Assembly (NCBI GenBank): GCA_003116975.1
Contig: BGKB01000054.1
Coordinates: 248,001 to 312,000, forward strand
DNA from: Aurantiochytrium sp. KH105
Lineage: Eukaryota; Sar; Bigyra; Thraustochytrida; Thraustochytriidae
Length of the DNA stretch: 64,000 nt
Reading direction: 5' to 3'
The notes beneath the pieces are model-generated. The model had not been told where the DNA came from. It did not search any database and saw nothing but the letters and a program-made list of their open reading frames with translations. Made by a program: the position numbers and the translations under genes. Below are positions 9,801 through 19,387 of this stretch, one piece after another; positions within the stretch are counted from its first letter, which is position 1, and each line of letters begins with the position of its first letter.

Positions 9801-10434
9801 CGAAGCGAGGACGAAGATTAGGGTCTACCGAGGCGCAAGAGAGAAGCTTGGAGGCAACAGAGGACCACCCACGGAGACCCGCTGTGCGAATTGCAAGACC
9901 TGCGCCGAGATTGAGATCGAGTTTGAGTCCAGAAATATCAAGCAGAAGGTCCACAACGTCTCGATGTCCCAACTTGAGAGCCCTCCGTAGAATGCGCGAA
10001 GGCCAACGAACGAGACCGAGACTTTGTACATTACGTCCCAGGGCGTCGACGATGACGCGCGCTTGCGCAGCCTCACCATGGTGCATGGCCGTCCCAATGG
10101 CGGTAGCCACGACCGACGTCCACGTGCGGTGTGGCAGGTCAATAAAGGTCGCCCATGCTGTTCCTGGCAGGTTGGCGTCGAGGAGATAGTCTGCCAGACC
10201 CTCGAGCTGGCCCAAATGCTTGCCGGTCTCAATCGATGTTCCGAGAAGAGTTCGCGTTTGCCATGCGTTAGAGCCTCTGAGAGCCTCGACAAGATTCACC
10301 GCTAGGCGGTGTGGCGGTGCGATCGGATCTGGCGCTGCGTGCTCGGCGGCAGTGTCTTCGTGGTCATCTGGGTTCTTGGCTCGCTTGGCAGTCAAAGTGA
10401 AGAACTCTTGCGTCGGGTATCTTCGCTTTGGCAT
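6862..10434 (-). CDS. Giant ankyrin-repeat protein, single exon
   Basis: A 1190-residue protein with about 30 ankyrin repeats covering residues about 55-1090. Each repeat is about 33-34 residues and ends in a variant of VxxLLxDxRVDP. The open frame extends upstream to 10650 but only through a GTG, so ATG 10434 (MPKRRYP) is the start. The N-terminal 50 residues are basic then acidic. The C-terminal 110 residues leave the repeat pattern and are helical, rich in Leu and Arg, with no domain I recognise. Ankyrin stacks bind proteins; no partner can be named. The repeat is unusually regular, suggesting growth by internal duplication. No membrane segment or signal peptide was seen. Confidence 0.88.
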   Translation of the reverse strand: MPKRRYPTQEFFTLTAKRAKNPDDHEDTAAEHAAPDPIAPPHRLAVNLVEALRGSNAWQTRTLLGTSIETGKHLGQLEGLADYLLDANLPGTAWATFIDLPHRTWTSVVATAIGTAMHHGEAAQARVIVDALGRNVQSLGLVRWPSRILRRALKLGHRDVVDLLLDISGLKLDLNLGAGLAIRTAGLRGWSSVASKLLSCASVDPNLRPRFGSSALSNAARAGHLSVVTLMVQSSQVDVHLDEEDALCQAAMNGHTQIVEILLAHEAKPSCMRSFPFRMACRNGHLDAARLLAADPRTKVEEVDAEALNSAAYYGADDLVEKILATSACAELVMSGEPARIALERGHLKTARRILADSRMPGTSSSLLLASASWSGLTEVVEELLRDADVDPSAEGQSAIRAASANGHAATVAVLLQANGVDPSVLQNEALRFASRGGHLDVVKLLLAHPRVDPTAEDSEALTAAAAGGKREVVQILLQDGRADPTATNNLGIRMALENGHEDVALTLMRDARVNVAHADNQIFIMAADLNCVTVVRSLLAEETCKHVNPAARDNAAICLAAQKGYVEIVEALLADGRADPACAENDPIRYASRGGHVDVVRALLQDPRVDPCARDCEALIWAVEAGDETTMRLLVEESAGRVDPAAGNHAYLMWAIALNKADTVERLLKDPRVNPATNNDWPVREAARLGHADVVEVMARDPRVNVSAVKCVALRDACRLGLTDVVRVLLAQPCCDPSAINNASMRLACEYGRADVAKLLMADKRVRQMLKNQSIMIAKEHNHADVMCVLIESGHFKLRMIWVQLMRWACERNHVGVAKALLRDRDARPDFDSDWALRTCCELGHADIVEALLEDGRAHPSVHNYSCFRAAVHQGCARVVRALLQANAAPSGAQQGPLDASPLVVTLQMGHLDVFRLLLEHPQFVVGPNLIVTAVTCGRTEMVDLLLQDERVDPTVQSSRVLQVAASGNRVDIVSLLLKDGRVDVEASDCLAFREAALRGHDRVVTMLLAESKVDPRVMNHFALRQAAGRGHDKVVRILLEDGRSDPAIHGCDAILSAARHHRMRTVRVLLSSPRLQRRLSGRLLQNATIRKIQASMESDALQAAQVSCMVYRALIGRPPQRRGLSHHKDLIIEILLFASADKLILAFDKEASIPRRARRLIEDLIRLGEDRDAKSTAGDALVALAARS

Positions 10435-11541
10435 TTTCCCGGTTTGCCGCTCCGCGCAAGCCTTTGTTGCAGGGTCTGTGCAGCGCTCAGGCCGTTGCCA
10501 AGACCCTTGTTTTCCTCCACCGCGCGCAGAAGAAGCGTCGCTCCGCAGACAGGACTCACGCCGACGAATTGCTTCTGCTTTGCCGTCAAGTCTTGCGGCG
10601 CGCGGGGGGAAGGGGGCGCGTACAGGCGAGCGCCAAGGTAGACCGGCCACCCTAGCTAGGCCCTTTTCCTACGCGGCACACGCAGCGACTCGGGCCCGAG
10701 CGCACGCACGAGAGCGAGAGAGAAGCCCGGAGTTGGCGGTCTGTCTAAACAACTCGAAGTCTGGTCTTGGGCCGCAATACGAACAGAACGTGGAAGAGAA
10801 CACTGCACAAGAAAAAGGTCACGGTAGGTCACCGGTAAGCTGTACGTGCGTACTGCGGCCTGAGAAGGACGGAAACAAGGACAAGGCCTCGGCAAGGGCC
10901 GTGAACCAAGTGGCAAGGACATCGGGGTGTGACATGGTAAATATCGTGATGGGACATGGTGGAGATCGCCGGTCGCTCGAAATTGCGAAAAAATGTTTGT
11001 GCACCATACCATTATGATCGAGTTCATGCTCAGAAGACGTGCGAAGAGGAGGAAATTCTCTGTAGACGATGAACAACTCGACTCTGAACATGCCTTTCTG
11101 AGACCAGAGTCGCCACCGACACAGGTGGAGGGTTTTGGAAAAATCAAATGATATTAGGTGACCTTTTCAGATGTTCCCGTGATTTCGAACTGGAATCACC
11201 TAAAGGGTAAAAGCTCAAGAGCGACTACAATCTTTTCCTGCCAACGCCAGCCCTCATGCGCCGCGTGGCCGTAGCAAAGAAATTACCGCATCGAGTCATT
11301 CCTCATTGCCTACTAGTATACTAGTAGAAATGAGCCAAGCATAACCGCCAGCAATCTCATGGCAATCCCGTTTGGGCTGTCGCAAAGGAGACCTTTGCGT
11401 GCGCGCGTGCAGCGCGCAGCGTGCGTGTGGACGTGCGTGCGCGCGTGCGTGCGTGCGCGCGTCTGTGCGAGCGAAACGGAACGGCGAACTAACAGGAGCT
11501 GTTAAGACGTGACCAGCACAACGCACGGGTACGAGGCCAAC
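10435..11541. promoter_or_regulatory. Divergent intergenic region with a perfect 18-bp palindrome
   Basis: A 1.1-kb region between two head-to-head ankyrin-containing genes. It holds no gene I can support. It contains an 8-bp inverted repeat (TTAGGTGA at 11154-11161 and TCACCTAA at 11196-11203, loop 34 nt), a perfect 18-bp palindrome at 11310-11327, and a GTGCGTGC-type alternating purine-pyrimidine stretch at about 11396-11466. Confidence 0.5.
11310..11327. repeat. Perfect 18-bp palindrome
   Basis: CTACTAGTATACTAGTAG equals its own reverse complement. It lies 215 bp upstream of the PP2C start, in non-coding DNA. Confidence 0.85.
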
Positions 11542-13434
11542 ATGGAGAACGACCCTGGCATGGCTGGAGGGGAGGTGGACCCGGAAGCCATCGTGAGCTA
11601 TCTGCTGGCACGCGTAGAAATGCTCACGAATGACAACGAGGATCTGCGACAGCAGGTCGAGACTCTGCAAACCAGGGTCAATGAACTAGAGTCTACTACC
11701 GAAGCCGAGGCCACAACCAAACTGCCCGACCCAGCGACACCTCCGCGCCCAAGAGCACCATCGCAAGAGCCCCCCGTTGTTGACGCGAATGATGTAGAGA
11801 CCAAGGTCATTGAAGCATCGCGACTCATGGCATCGGCCATGCTCATGGACCCAGGAAAGCAGCCAAATCTGAACTACCGTGGACGCAAGTTTATGATGGC
11901 TCTGCGCGCCAAAGAGCCCAATTGGGAGAAAGTTCGCGAGCTACTCGAGGCTGATCCAGAACTTCGCGAGATGCGATCGCTCAACCAGGAAGGCACCCGC
12001 GGATTCACCGCCTTGCACGTCATGGCGATGGAAGGTAGAACTGCCGCGGCGGAAAGGCTGATTCGAGATTTTGGCTTTGATCCATATGCTACTGATCTCT
12101 TTGGACGCACTGCCCTTCATGTGGCCGCAGCACATGTCAAGACCGCGACGGCCGACATGCTCAGCCGCTACATGGGCCCGAGCCATGGTGAAAACGCCCC
12201 GGTCGACGCAAGTGGAACCACCCCTGCCGGCCATACGGCTCTTAGCAAGCTCGGAACACCAGCGGCTCGCACGGAGGCGCTCAAGGCTTTGCACAGGGAG
12301 GGTGATCATAGTATCTCGCCGCTTGCAAGGACAAAGAATCGGAAAAAGCATCGTTTTCGGAGTAGTCTTACCATGGCGACAGTGCGCAGGCCAGAACCTG
12401 GGGACAGCGCCGGTCAAGAACTCGCGTACGGGCACGCGAGTCTGCCAGGCTATCGAATTCAAATGGAAGATGCTGTTTGCATGGCCACGCGGCTCGGACC
12501 AAACCGTGACCTCTCTCTCTTTGCAGTTTTTGATGGTCACGGTGGCAAGGCGGCCGCCGAGTTCTGCGCCGACCTCATTACGTCCACGTTTACAGCACGA
12601 GAGGAAGTACAAAGCGGGGCCGCGGCCTTGGACGCACAGGCCGCTGCCAAGGCGGTCCAGGAGACAATACAAAATCTCGACCTTCAATTGTTGGATGATC
12701 GCCGATTCAGGGCGCCGACAGGCGCTAATGATGATAATGGACCTCAGTACGAGGTACGGAACTCGAGTGGCACCACGGCGACTGTGGCGGTAGTGACGCC
12801 GACTCATGTGATTCTCGGCAATGTCGGGGACTCGCGCACCATTGTCTTCTCCAGCAACACTGCTGCCGGACCGCTTCTGCGCACGCGGGACCATTGCAAA
12901 CCTGGTCCTGAAGCGAATGAAGACGACAATGCATTTTGGCGACAAGAAGTGGCTCGTGTCGAGGCTGCTGGTGGCATGGTTGATGAACGGGGCCGTGTGT
13001 ACTATGACACCGAGGATACCTCGACTCATCTTGCCATGACTCGCGCGCTCGGTGATGTCGAGTTCAAGCAAGGGAACCGAGGACCCGACATGAATGCCGT
13101 GGCTGCGCTACCCGAGGTCTATGTGACGCCTCGAACAATGGACCAAGACCAATACCTTTTGCTGGCGTGTGATGGCGTTTGGGATGTGCAGAGTGACGCA
13201 GCAGCCATGGACTTGGCCTCGGATGCAATGCGTCATCTTGGTACGGTCGAGGTTCCAGATCTGGACAGTGCAGCTGAACGCATCGCGCTGGCCTGTCTCG
13301 ACTCGCAAGACAATATCTCTGTTGTCCTTGTGCATTTGCAAGCCAGGAAGCCCAGCCCAAGTGCGCCAAAGGACGAACCTTCACAACGCGTGCAGTTTGA
13401 CCTTAACGACGAATTCGACAAGCTCTCCGTTTAG
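11542..13434 (+). CDS. Ankyrin-PP2C protein serine/threonine phosphatase
   Basis: A 630-residue protein starting at ATG 11542, the first ATG in the frame. Residues about 20-55 form a short coiled coil. Two ankyrin repeats lie at about 150-210 (TALHVMA and TALHVAA). A PPM/PP2C catalytic domain fills about 290-615. Its metal-binding and core motifs are present: RIQMED, VFDGHGG, GTTATVA, NVGDSR, ALGDVEF, ACDGVWD and DNISVV. PP2C enzymes are Mg/Mn-dependent phosphatases that remove phosphate from Ser/Thr. All the metal-coordinating Asp residues I can place are kept, so it should be active. Ankyrin repeats in front of PP2C are an uncommon layout and probably serve targeting. Single exon. Confidence 0.9.
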   Translation: MENDPGMAGGEVDPEAIVSYLLARVEMLTNDNEDLRQQVETLQTRVNELESTTEAEATTKLPDPATPPRPRAPSQEPPVVDANDVETKVIEASRLMASAMLMDPGKQPNLNYRGRKFMMALRAKEPNWEKVRELLEADPELREMRSLNQEGTRGFTALHVMAMEGRTAAAERLIRDFGFDPYATDLFGRTALHVAAAHVKTATADMLSRYMGPSHGENAPVDASGTTPAGHTALSKLGTPAARTEALKALHREGDHSISPLARTKNRKKHRFRSSLTMATVRRPEPGDSAGQELAYGHASLPGYRIQMEDAVCMATRLGPNRDLSLFAVFDGHGGKAAAEFCADLITSTFTAREEVQSGAAALDAQAAAKAVQETIQNLDLQLLDDRRFRAPTGANDDNGPQYEVRNSSGTTATVAVVTPTHVILGNVGDSRTIVFSSNTAAGPLLRTRDHCKPGPEANEDDNAFWRQEVARVEAAGGMVDERGRVYYDTEDTSTHLAMTRALGDVEFKQGNRGPDMNAVAALPEVYVTPRTMDQDQYLLLACDGVWDVQSDAAAMDLASDAMRHLGTVEVPDLDSAAERIALACLDSQDNISVVLVHLQARKPSPSAPKDEPSQRVQFDLNDEFDKLSV

Positions 13435-13878
13435 ATTTTAGAAATATTGTTGTTATATCATGTTGTCGTGCACTCATACAAAGAAGCTACACCCTTTTAG
13501 GGTGCGAGAATATGCCTCAATGCTGCAGCTCCACCGCAAAATGCAACAAAGTCGTCCTTCGCGCACTCCGCAAACCTCCCTCTACAAATGTCAGGGTCAG
13601 AATGCCATGTGCCTTGACTGCTTATGACGTGCTTTGGAAGTACCTACTTGCACGCAAATGCCAATGAAAAGGCTGGATACAAAAAGTCGCCTGGATCTGC
13701 AGACCAGACGCAAAATCATCATAAATATCAATCATCCATTTTGCGTTTCCAGCATGTTTTGTTCTTGGCGGCCGGTAGCGGCTTTAGAGTGCCAAGTGCT
13801 GGCGCAAGACCATGTCAATCAACTTTCGAAGATTTCTGTTTTCCGATTTTCAATACTTGTACAAAATGTCGTAATTTC
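13435..13878. other. Convergent intergenic region
   Basis: These 444 bp separate two convergent genes. Base composition is close to even and no gene or repeat was seen. Confidence 0.4.
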
Positions 13879-14541
13879 TCAAGCACGAGTTGGCTTTGTT
13901 CCTTTACCGCCAGTGTTCAGTTTCAGATTGAAGCCTCGAGTCAGTTCCTTAATCTTGTCGACAACTTCGGCGTCTAGCGGCTGTGCCGCGAATGGCGTTG
14001 GCTGACTTGCAGCAGCGCTGAGGGTGTCACTTTGCTCGTCCTTCTCCAAGGCTCCGTCCACTTGTGCAGCTTGGTCTCGGTCCTTTTCATCTGGTGGAGG
14101 GAGGTTGAGTTCGGCCTCAAGTTCCGCCATGGGTCTTGCGTTGATGGTGTATGCATACTCGGCCTCTAGCGATTGAAGTGCGACACTCGCGAGGTCGCGA
14201 TCGTCGCTGGTGATCCCAACGTTGTCGCTGCAGAAATTGTTTTCATCATCATCATCATCACCATTCTCGTCCTCGCTGTCGCTCAACGAATGTGAAAGCG
14301 CTACGTACCCTTGGTGAGGGTCATTGTCGTCGTTGTCGTCATCGTCGTCGTCGTTGTTATCGTCGTCTGAGATAGAGCTGAGCGCATCGTTGTCCGTGAT
14401 ATCGATGCCAGTCGGGGTCCACGAAGAGTCTTCAGCAGCACCTGCGCCCTGGTCTTCGTCACCCTGCGCTGTCAGGCCCAGCGGCCCTACTCGGCGGATC
14501 CCCTCGTTCGCGAGCTCGCGCGCCTCATGGTCAGCAGGCAT
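13879..14541 (-). CDS. Small acidic protein of unknown function
   Basis: A 220-residue protein from ATG 14541. The frame stays open upstream to 14757 but that stretch is Lys/Arg-rich low complexity and ATG 14541 starts the conserved-looking part. Residues about 55-115 hold two Asp-rich runs, separated by GYVALSHS. The middle has AEYAYTINARPM, and the C-terminus (about 185-220) is a helix followed by a basic tail. The GYxxL motif before an acidic run plus a short C-terminal helix recalls the MEA1 family, but the resemblance is weak and I do not assign it. Coding potential is supported by the balanced composition of the C-terminal half. Confidence 0.5.
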   Translation of the reverse strand: MPADHEARELANEGIRRVGPLGLTAQGDEDQGAGAAEDSSWTPTGIDITDNDALSSISDDDNNDDDDDDNDDNDPHQGYVALSHSLSDSEDENGDDDDDENNFCSDNVGITSDDRDLASVALQSLEAEYAYTINARPMAELEAELNLPPPDEKDRDQAAQVDGALEKDEQSDTLSAAASQPTPFAAQPLDAEVVDKIKELTRGFNLKLNTGGKGTKPTRA

Positions 14542-14981
14542 TTTCAGTCGCCTGTCTTCGGGAGATTGACAGTGAGATTGTGTTTGGCTTTGCCCCGAAA
14601 GCTGCAATCGTCTTTCTTTTTTTCCTCCCTCCTTTTCCCAAGATCTTTTTCTGTTTAATTTCTTGTGAGTGGTCTTGTCACCCGTAGGCCTATCTATGTC
14701 TCGTCTCCGTCTCGAACGCAGCTTTCCGCACTTGTACACCCAGCAAAGAAACGTCAAGTGTCACGCAAACTAATTATGTTTATCATGAGCAAATTAAACT
14801 AGCATCGTTTTGACCATGACAGAGTAAGATTTTTGGAATGGAGTCCTGCATGCATTGCTGAAACCTAAAGTGAGACAGCACAGTCGAAGAATGCGCAAAA
14901 GAGAAGCAGTTGCACAGGCAAGAAGCCATGCCACTTCTTCTGCCGCAATATCCAAGCCCTTTTCCTTTTCTTTCCTTAGCA
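14542..14981. other. Intergenic region
   Basis: No gene supported in these 440 bp between two minus-strand genes. It contains one TAGGCCTA octamer (14685-14692). Confidence 0.35.
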
Positions 14982-15875
14982 TTAGTCCGACGCGGGCTTG
15001 TCCTTGCCGTAGTTCATGCGTTTCTCGATGACGTCATCGATAATACCAAACTTGGCAGCGGCCGTGGGAGACATAAAGTAGTCGCGGTCGAGCGTTTTCA
15101 TGATGGTGGCGACGGGCTGGCCGGTATGACGCGCATAAATCTCTGCGAGACGCTGACGAAGCTTGATGATTTCCTCCGCATGAATGGCAATATCGCTGGC
15201 CATGCCTTGGGCGCCACCAGAGGGCTGGTGGATCATGATGCGGCTGTTGGGGAGACTGCGACGCTGACCCTCGGTACCAGAGGCCAAGAGTAGCGAGCCC
15301 ATGGAGGACGCCTGGCCCATGCACAGAGTGTGAATGTCACAATTGACGTACTGCATCGTGTCGTAAATGGCAAGCCCTGCAGTGACGCTGCCTCCGGGAC
15401 TGTTGATGTACATTTGGATTGGTTTCTCCGGGTGATCGGCCTCAAGAAAGAGAAGCTGTGCGCAGATTGCGGCCGACATGGTGTCGTTCACTGGTCCTTG
15501 AAGGAAAACGATGCGCTCCTTGAGCAGCCGCGAGTAGATGTCATAGGCGCGTTCCCCGCGATGCGTTTGCTCTACGACCATGGGCACGAGCGTCGACATG
15601 GTCCACGGGTCTGCGCCCGCGCCCGAGGCTCCTCCGTCGAGGCCCCCGAAGCCGCTCATCGTCGGCGCGCTGCCGCCCCACGAGGCCTCAAAGCCAATTC
15701 CGCGTCCGTTGTGCGCCTTGCGCGTCCACCTCATCATGGTTTCCGCCGCCGGCCACGGCGTTGTCGTCGTCGTCGGCGGCGTCGTCGTCGGCATCTTCGC
15801 CGTCGCCCGGCACGTGTTCATCCTGCTCAGGCTCCGCTTCGCCGCGCGGGCCGCGGCCCAGCTCTGCGCCTGCAT
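14982..15875 (-). CDS. CLPP: ATP-dependent Clp protease proteolytic subunit, mitochondrial
   Basis: A 297-residue ClpP precursor. The frame is open for another 750 nt upstream only because the CTTT microsatellite has no stop; ATG 15875 is chosen since it begins a basic, Arg/Ala/Ser-rich presequence (about 60-90 residues) typical of mitochondrial import. The mature domain starts near PMVVEQT. The catalytic triad is present: Ser in QASSMGS (near residue 188), His in MIHQPSGG (near 214) and Asp in DRDYFMSP (near 263). ClpP forms a double heptamer that degrades unfolded matrix proteins fed by ClpX. It diverges from RPN11. Single exon, and all signature motifs are intact. Confidence 0.93.
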   Translation of the reverse strand: MQAQSWAAARAAKRSLSRMNTCRATAKMPTTTPPTTTTTPWPAAETMMRWTRKAHNGRGIGFEASWGGSAPTMSGFGGLDGGASGAGADPWTMSTLVPMVVEQTHRGERAYDIYSRLLKERIVFLQGPVNDTMSAAICAQLLFLEADHPEKPIQMYINSPGGSVTAGLAIYDTMQYVNCDIHTLCMGQASSMGSLLLASGTEGQRRSLPNSRIMIHQPSGGAQGMASDIAIHAEEIIKLRQRLAEIYARHTGQPVATIMKTLDRDYFMSPTAAAKFGIIDDVIEKRMNYGKDKPASD

Positions 15876-16469
15876 CTTGCTCGCTCGCTCGCTCGCGCGC
15901 CCGCTCTCTTGCTCGCGCGCGGCCCCTCTCCTTTGCGATCTGCTGCTGCTCGTGCGCGCGTGCGAGCGTCCGTGCTTTCGCTTTCGCAGCGGGCAGGAAC
16001 AGACGCAGGAAAGAAAGATACAAGTGAGCAACTGCAGGTTCGTTCTTCGAGGCGTGCAAAGCCTGACGCTTGCTCTTATCGCTCTTGCTCGCAGAGAGGC
16101 CGCGCTACCGGATCCTCTCGACGAGCCGCCGCTCCGCTGCGCTCCGTTCTCTCCGGCCACTTTCTTCTCCTCTCCGCAGCCTGCCTTTGGTCCTCCTGCT
16201 CGCCTTTCCCCGCCAAGAACTCCAGGCAAGCCCGTCTCAAGACGGTGGTGACTTTTGACCATCGCCGCTCTTCGCGCGGCATCCCGTTCTCGAGTTCTCC
16301 GGCCCTCTCCGCCCGCTTCTCGTTCCGCGATGACTCTCTCATTTCCTGCCACTCTCCGCCGCGGGAGGACGCTCTGCGCGCGAGCTCCACTCCTCCGCGT
16401 GCCCGCGTCTCGCCTCCTCGCCGCGCGCTCGCGTCCCTCGCCGTGGGACTCGCCTTGTTCTTCCCTTCC

Positions 16470-16584
<115 letters not shown>

Positions 16585-16780
16585 GCGAGCTTGCGAGCTT
16601 GCGAGCTTGCGAGCTTGCAAGCGTCCAAACTTTCGTACTCGAGAGCTTGCTAGGCCTAGGCCTAGTTTTCGTACTCGCGAGCTCTCATTCTTGCAAGCTT
16701 TCATTCTTGCAGGAAAGTTGTCATTCTTGCATGAAAGCTCTCATTCTTGCATGAAAGCTTTCCATTCATTCTTGTGAGCT
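16585..16780. repeat. GCGAGCTT octamer array followed by 20-bp minisatellite
   Basis: Directly after the CTTT array come four to five GCGAGCTT units (16585-16620), a double TAGGCCTA (16651-16664), and then about four imperfect units of roughly 20 bp containing CATTCTTGCATGAAAGCT (about 16685-16775). Confidence 0.85.
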
Positions 16781-16863
16781 TTTCCAAGCTTGCTTCTTAC
16801 AAGCTTTCCTTCTCGCAAGCTTTCTTCATTGCATGCTTGCTGTTGCTTGCTTTTGCTTGCTGT

Positions 16864-16900
16864 TGCTTGTTTGCTTGCTTGCTTGCTTGCTTGCTTGCCT
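16864..16900. repeat. (GCTT)n microsatellite
   Basis: Seven to eight GCTT units followed by a short TTA repeat, upstream of RPN11. Confidence 0.9.
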
Positions 16901-17101
16901 GCTTTTATCATTATTATTATTACGACGTTGGACTCCGGCGCGGAAGGGCGCCGGGAGCGCGGCGAGCGAAGCTTCGCAAAAGCGAGGGAGGCGGACCCGG
17001 CAAAGCCGCAGCAACCGCCCCGCGCGAGAGTGAGCGAGGCAGGCAGCGAGCGAGCGAGCGAGTGAGCGAGCGAGCGAAGACGTGGAGGTGCGAGAGGCGC
17101 G

Positions 17102-18028
17102 ATGGAGGGCCTCATGCGACTCCTGCAGCAGGGCGGCGGCGGCATGCGGCCGTCGGGGGACATGCCGCAGCCCGACACCGCCGAGACCGTGAGCATCTCG
17201 TCGCTGGCGCTGATTAAAATGCTCAAGCATGGACGCGCAGGCGTGCCGATGGAGGTCATGGGCCTTTTGCTCGGATCCTTCGTCAGCGACTACCACATTC
17301 AGGTCGTTGACGTCTTCGCCATGCCCCAGAGCGGGTCCTCGGTCTCCGTCGAGTCCGTCGACGCCGTCTTCCAGACCAAGATGCTCGACGCCCTGAAGCA
17401 GACCGGAAGACCCGAGATGGTTGTCGGATGGTATCACTCGCATCCAGGCTTTGGCTGCTGGCTCAGTTCTACGGATTGCAACACGCAGCAGAGTTTCGAA
17501 ACGCTCAACAAGCGCGCCGTCGCCGTCGTCATCGACCCCATTCAGTCAGTCAAGGGCAAGGTCGTGATTGATGCCTTCCGGCTCATCAACCCGCAGCAGG
17601 CCATGATGCAAATTGAGCCGCGCCAGACTACCTCCAACGTGGGTCATCTCAACAAACCTTCGATCCAGGCTCTTATCCACGGCTTGAATCGGCACTACTA
17701 CTCGTTGCCCATTGCCTATCGCAAGAATGAGCTCGAAATCAAAATGCTTAGCAACGTGCACGCGAAAAAGTGGTCTACTGGCATGGTGCCGCGCGACTAC
17801 GAGGAGCACACGCGCAAGAACGAGGGCACCGTCAAGTCAATGGTCGCCTTGGCAAAGTCCTACAACGAACGCGTCATTGAGGAGGAGAAGAAGAGCGCCG
17901 AGCAGATTATGATTGAAAACGTCGGCAAGATCGATCCCAAGCGCCACCTTAAGGAGAGCGTAGAGGAGCTCATGGCCGACAACATTGACCAGAGCATGAC
18001 CACCTCACTCGATTCGATTGTCTTCTAA
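17102..18028 (+). CDS. RPN11: 26S proteasome lid deubiquitinase Rpn11 (PSMD14)
   Basis: A 308-residue protein matching Rpn11 along its whole length. The MPN+ (JAMM) domain shows Glu51 in VPMEVMG, His112 and His114 in YHSHPG, and Asp125 in SSTDC, the zinc-binding and catalytic set. Rpn11 removes ubiquitin chains from substrates as the proteasome engages them. The C-terminal helices that pack with Rpn8 in the lid are present, ending TSLDSIVF. The start is the ATG preceding the usual MEGLMRLL-type N-terminus. Single exon, next to a long purine-rich GCGA leader. Confidence 0.96.
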   Translation: MEGLMRLLQQGGGGMRPSGDMPQPDTAETVSISSLALIKMLKHGRAGVPMEVMGLLLGSFVSDYHIQVVDVFAMPQSGSSVSVESVDAVFQTKMLDALKQTGRPEMVVGWYHSHPGFGCWLSSTDCNTQQSFETLNKRAVAVVIDPIQSVKGKVVIDAFRLINPQQAMMQIEPRQTTSNVGHLNKPSIQALIHGLNRHYYSLPIAYRKNELEIKMLSNVHAKKWSTGMVPRDYEEHTRKNEGTVKSMVALAKSYNERVIEEEKKSAEQIMIENVGKIDPKRHLKESVEELMADNIDQSMTTSLDSIVF

Positions 18029-18256
18029 AGAGCAGTGTCCGAAAACGACTCTGATCAACCCATCAACAACAAGTATACCCACTGTGCACACATTTTTTCT
18101 TTTTTCTTTTTTCTTTTCTTTCCTTTTCTTATTCCTTTCCTGCCCTTGTCGGATGAATGAAAGGGGCCATCATCTATATCGTACAAACGGAAAATTCGAA
18201 CTCTTGCTTGCTTTGGCTGGCCAATTTGACTCGTCCCGTGCGAAATCAGCTCATTT
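18029..18256. other. Convergent 3' region
   Basis: A 228-bp gap between convergent genes. It is pyrimidine-rich (TTTTCTTTTC at about 18095-18135) and holds no gene. Confidence 0.4.
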
Positions 18257-19387
18257 TCACGCTTTGCGGGAGTGACCTTTCTTTCTCCTTGCCGCAGTCT
18301 TCTTATGGTTCCTCTCTTGTGAACCTGCGCTTCGAGTCTGAGAGGATCTCATTGCAGGGGATCCGGGCGTTTCTTCTTCGTGAATAGCGCTCTCCGAGCA
18401 AGCAGCGAGATATGCTTTAATGCCAGGATCCAAGCCATCCTCGTCCTCAAGCGTGGGTTCGTGGTGCGCGATATCGGCCTCATCAACCCGAACACAATAT
18501 GCAGGCAGTAAGGTTTTCATTTGTCTTTCCCGAAGGCGCTCGTTACGCGCAGCAATCTCCGCCACTGAAATTTCAGCATCAAAGTGTGTTTGACTGTCGT
18601 GCTCTACAATGAGCTCCTCCGTTTTCCAATTGAAATAAGTCCCCGGCAAACGCGGTATCCACGCTAAAAGCGAATCTGGATCTGTGTGAGAAAATGGGTC
18701 TGGGATTTTTTCCACCACAACACCGTGCACAGGAAGGTGAAATCGTTCGAGTTCACCGGCGTGAATGACAAGGCACAGGCGAACAGGACCCAGCCGGTTT
18801 GCCATGTACTCGATGCTGACTGTCTCGCGCATGCCAGCTGCTATTCGCGTCGCACACGCCCCAAGCTTGACGACGAGCGAAAGGTCTCGAACCGGCATAA
18901 TCTTGAAACGACAAGGACCAGTACCAGTATTCTGAATTGTAAATGTAGCTTTTGCAGTATCTCCAAGACGCACTGTGCCAAGATCGACGAGCCCGGGCAT
19001 GACCTCAAAGTGTTGACTGGCCAGCTTTAAATGATCCCGGCTCCGAATGCCCTCACCGCGTCTCAAAAAGGCAATGTCACCCTCGAGGTCCTGCAGCTCA
19101 CGGTCTTGAGCAGCATGAGTTTTGACAACTTGGGGTGTTGCAGACCTCGGTCTCCGTTTGCTAAGGGCTGGCGCGCTTTGTGCAATCGGAGCATTTTTGA
19201 GCAGTGACAGCCTTGCCGCAAACGACGCCGCGGACACAGTCTTGGAGAGCTTGCGTAGATTGGCTGGCTTGACAATGGTCCCCGCGCTTTCCCGGCGCTG
19301 CGGGCCGTCCTCTTGGCGAGCCCGTTGTCCAGCCAAGTTACGGCTGGCGGGACTGGCAGACTGCGGCCGACCGACTGAGGCTGGCAT
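18257..19387 (-). CDS. ASH/MSP-domain protein, probable cilium protein
   Basis: A 376-residue protein from ATG 19387. Residues 1-95 are basic and disordered. Residues about 126-225 form one ASH (ASPM-SPD2-Hydin) immunoglobulin-like domain: FEVMPGLVDLGTV, then FTIQNTG, then VSIEYMANRLG. The rest (about 240-376) is charged, with a basic Lys/Arg tail. ASH domains are found mainly in ciliary, centrosomal and Golgi-trafficking proteins. The gene diverges from CFAP58, and a shared upstream region fits a role in the flagellum. I cannot match it to one named family member. Single exon. Confidence 0.75.
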   Translation of the reverse strand: MPASVGRPQSASPASRNLAGQRARQEDGPQRRESAGTIVKPANLRKLSKTVSAASFAARLSLLKNAPIAQSAPALSKRRPRSATPQVVKTHAAQDRELQDLEGDIAFLRRGEGIRSRDHLKLASQHFEVMPGLVDLGTVRLGDTAKATFTIQNTGTGPCRFKIMPVRDLSLVVKLGACATRIAAGMRETVSIEYMANRLGPVRLCLVIHAGELERFHLPVHGVVVEKIPDPFSHTDPDSLLAWIPRLPGTYFNWKTEELIVEHDSQTHFDAEISVAEIAARNERLRERQMKTLLPAYCVRVDEADIAHHEPTLEDEDGLDPGIKAYLAACSESAIHEEETPGSPAMRSSQTRSAGSQERNHKKTAARRKKGHSRKA

